Assembly (NCBI GenBank): GCA_052171275.1
Contig: CM125795.1
Location: forward strand, 186,001 to 250,000
Reading direction: 5' to 3'
DNA length: 64,000 nt
Origin: Arsenophonus sp052171275
Lineage (GTDB): Bacteria > Pseudomonadota > Gammaproteobacteria > Enterobacterales > Enterobacteriaceae
This document shows, one piece after another, positions 61,279-64,000 of the stretch. The position numbers and the translations under genes are program-made. The notes below the pieces were generated by a model. It was not told the origin of the DNA and searched no databases. It saw only the letters and a program-made list of their open reading frames with translations. Every line of letters begins with the position of its first letter. Positions within the stretch are counted from its first letter, which is position 1.

Positions 61279-64000
61279 TATAAAAAAATTTATGTATAAT
61301 TTAGTTAGTAGAATAAAGTTATATTGAAAATATAATAATAAGCATTATTATATATAATTTAAAAAAATTATTTAAATATAAGTCTTATTATAAAAGAAAA
61401 TAATTATATGTAATAGTAATAGTAATCTTTTATATCACTTTTTTGAAGTTACATGAAAATATTATTAATTATTTTTATTTAATTTTCCTTTATACTAATA
61501 TTTAATACAATCATAAAAATAAATTTTCTTTGTTTAAATTTACACTTATAATCAAAAAAATAGTGAATTCGATAATTAGTTTAAAGAAGATTAAGAATGG
61601 AATTTAAAATTATTTTATGAAGTATAATAAGCAAAACTCTAAATAAATGATATGAATTATTATCTTTAGATGATTTTTTAATATTCTAATTTTAACAGAT
61701 AAGATTATATTATTTGTAATAAAATTATGAGAAAATTAATTAAAGTTATTAATATTTATGAATATTTTTGAAAAATAAGATAATTTTTGTCTATCTTATA
61801 TTTTTTATTTTTATATTCTACATTTTCTTTTTAAAAAAATTGATAATTTTTTAAAGAATATTTTTAATTTTTAAATGATTATTAATGAAATTTTACTAAG
61901 ATTTGTACATCGAAAATTATGAAATCATTTTACATAGACATTTTTTTCACATTTTAGGAGTAATTTAAAAGGAATAAAATATTGATATAAGATATACTCC
62001 TGTTATGCATATAAAAAAAATTTTTTATTAATTAGATAATTAAATTATTTTTTCTAAAGTTTTTATATAATAATCATCAGTGGTATAAAAAGTTAGTTGT
62101 AGATAATGGTTTATTGTGTTATATAAATATATCCTTAGTTATATATCAATATTTAATATTGAATCTTATAATATAAAAATTATTTTTATTCATGTTAATT
62201 TCATTATTTTAATAAATAAAAATTAATACTATCGATTAAGGTATATAACTTTTTATAAAATTATTATAAATATATTTTCTATTATCATTAATAATAAATA
62301 ATATATTTATATATAAAATATATTATTTATCAAATTAGTATTTAAATACACTAACTTAATAATTATTATATCAACATAATAAATAAACTTTATAATATAT
62401 CAATTGAATTTTTCTTAAAATTATTATTATGATTATAAAAGTTTATATAAAAAATTATAAATTAACATTATTTAAATTTATTTTATTTCATTTTCATCAT
62501 AACTAAATATTACGTAGATAACAAATTATATTTATTATTTTCATTCAGATAAATTATTTTAGTTTTTAAAAAATTAAAATATTTAATATTAGATTAAATA
62601 TTCTTTTATTTCAAAAGTGGTAATTATGTTTGCAATCCTTAATTATAGTAATAAATTAATCTATTATAATTTATTTTATTTCAAATATTATTTTTTTCAT
62701 TATTTATCAAAAATTATTATAGTTTTATTTTGTTAATATTAATTTTTATATAAATAATCTCAATAGAAATAGTTTACTTAGTTTTGAATTTGTTTTTTAA
62801 ATTCATTAAAATATTTAATTTATGTTTTGTTATACAAATAATCTTTAATTTATATTTAAGTACTGTAAAGAGTATTATTTATATTTATTTCTTATTATTT
62901 TAATTATGCTTAAATTTAAACGATAGATTATCTGCTAAATTATTCATTTTTTTTAATTATCTTTATATGGATATTTCTAATATTGTTTAAAATTTTATAT
63001 TTCATATTAGATAAAACATAAATTTTATATAAATAGAATTTTTTTTAGAAATTTCTTATATTAATATAGTTATTAATATTTGTTAATATATTTTTTAATT
63101 AAGTTTTTTATATTTTTATTATTTATTTAAATTACTTATATTTGTTTTTAGATATTTAATTTTTATCTCAGAATAAAATAGAAAGTGTTATTATTAATTA
63201 TATATTGAGAAATTAGTATAATTATAAATTTTTTTAATTATATTAAACTAATAAAATAAACTATTTATTAATATATAATATCAATCTTATTGATGATTTT
63301 TATATTAAATATTTTTTACTTAAATTAATATTAAAGTTAAGATATTTAATAAATTATAAATAATAAAAATATAAATATAGCCATGTTATTTTATTTTAGT
63401 GTTAGTAAACTATTTCTATTATTGATTTATATTTTTTAATAACATATTTTTTATTTTAAAATAAATAAAAATCCGTATATAATAAAAAAAATTTTTTTAA
63501 ATATTTCTAATATTCTTAGTATATTAAGAATTAATTTAAATTAAAGCAATCAAAATTATATTTTTTTAAAATATAATAATATTTATTATTAAGTAAAAAT
63601 ATCATATAAATTTATATTATGTAAAAATAGTAGTAACAATATTTTTTTTTGAAAAATATTATATATAAATGATTATTAAATATAATATATAGATGAAAAA
63701 TACTTTCGTTAGTATTTATTCTATTTCTTATTTAATCATAATTTTTATATATAAATGATATAAAGATAAAGTTATTAAATTTATGCTAAATAAAACAATA
63801 TTAAATTAAATCAAAATGTTTTTTGATTTACCTGATAATATTGAGATTGTTATCTTAATTTATTTTTATCCAATACTTTTTCTTAATTTATTTTATGAAT
63901 TAAAAGCTAAATTTATAAGTATACTTTTATAATATTAAGTATAAAATATTTTTTATATATTAATTTTACCGATTAACTGACAATTTAATTATAAATAAGC

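Larger units (their letters stand above)
60651..64000. other. 3.3 kb without readable genes
   Basis: E. coli has amiB then mutL here. No decayed copy could be read. The first 600 bases carry three G/C-containing perfect hairpins (60949-60975, 61169-61205, 61231-61278); an all-A/T one lies at 62294-62330. The rest is A+T-rich sequence without feature. Confidence 0.5.

Noticed and set aside
1..64000. CRISPR arrays, insertion sequences, prophage, toxin-antitoxin or biosynthetic islands
   Set aside because: No spaced direct repeats, transposase motifs, integrase or foreign-looking genes were seen; every intact gene is a conserved enterobacterial housekeeping or envelope gene.

Overview
The window reads as part of the chromosome of an advanced, host-restricted gammaproteobacterial endosymbiont of the Enterobacterales. 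Every recognisable protein is closest to its E. coli/Proteus-type orthologue from memory, spacers are almost pure A+T, and intact genes fill only about 40% of the window. The exact genus cannot be fixed from sequence alone; an Arsenophonus/Sodalis/Serratia-type insect symbiont would fit. I see no mobile elements, prophage, CRISPR or defence genes.

Layout. (1) 1-10.6 kb: sthA(-), a fabR ghost, murI, then a dead rRNA operon (16S and 23S ghosts) whose tRNA-Glu and tRNA-Trp are still intact. (2) 10.6-18.1 kb: hdfR and maoP ghosts, a 4 kb unreadable stretch, a rhlB ghost and live trxA. (3) 18.6-33.1 kb: rho and the complete 12-gene enterobacterial common antigen (ECA) cluster wecA-wzzE-wecBC-rffGH-wecDE-wzxE-wecF-wzyE-wecG. 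wzyE carries a one-base frameshift in a T10 tract, and wecF seems to have lost its ATG. (4) 34.7-49 kb: tRNA-Arg, tRNA-His, hemD-hemC(-), a cyaA ghost, lptM, dapF, uvrD without its C-terminal domain, and a possible corA trace. From tRNA-Trp to uvrD the order is that of the E. coli 85-minute region, with lost genes decaying in place. (5) 52.6-60.7 kb: mscM and psd (-), a rsgA ghost, orn and tsaE, as in the E. coli 94-minute region. (6) 60.7-64 kb: no gene, but several perfect hairpins.

Functionally, the survivors cover the envelope (MurI and DapF for peptidoglycan, Psd for phosphatidylethanolamine, ECA, LptM, MscM), information processing (Rho, UvrD, Orn, TsaE, four tRNAs), redox (SthA, TrxA) and two heme steps (HemC, HemD). 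The identified losses are mostly regulatory or accessory: FabR, HdfR, MaoP, CyaA (cAMP), RhlB, RsgA and one rRNA operon.

The main result is this layer of readable gene fossils in the apparently empty DNA, together with the damaged-but-kept ECA genes and a scatter of long perfect inverted repeats. I found no convincing new multi-gene system. Ghost identifications rest on alignments made by eye against remembered E. coli sequences and should be confirmed by translated or profile searches.
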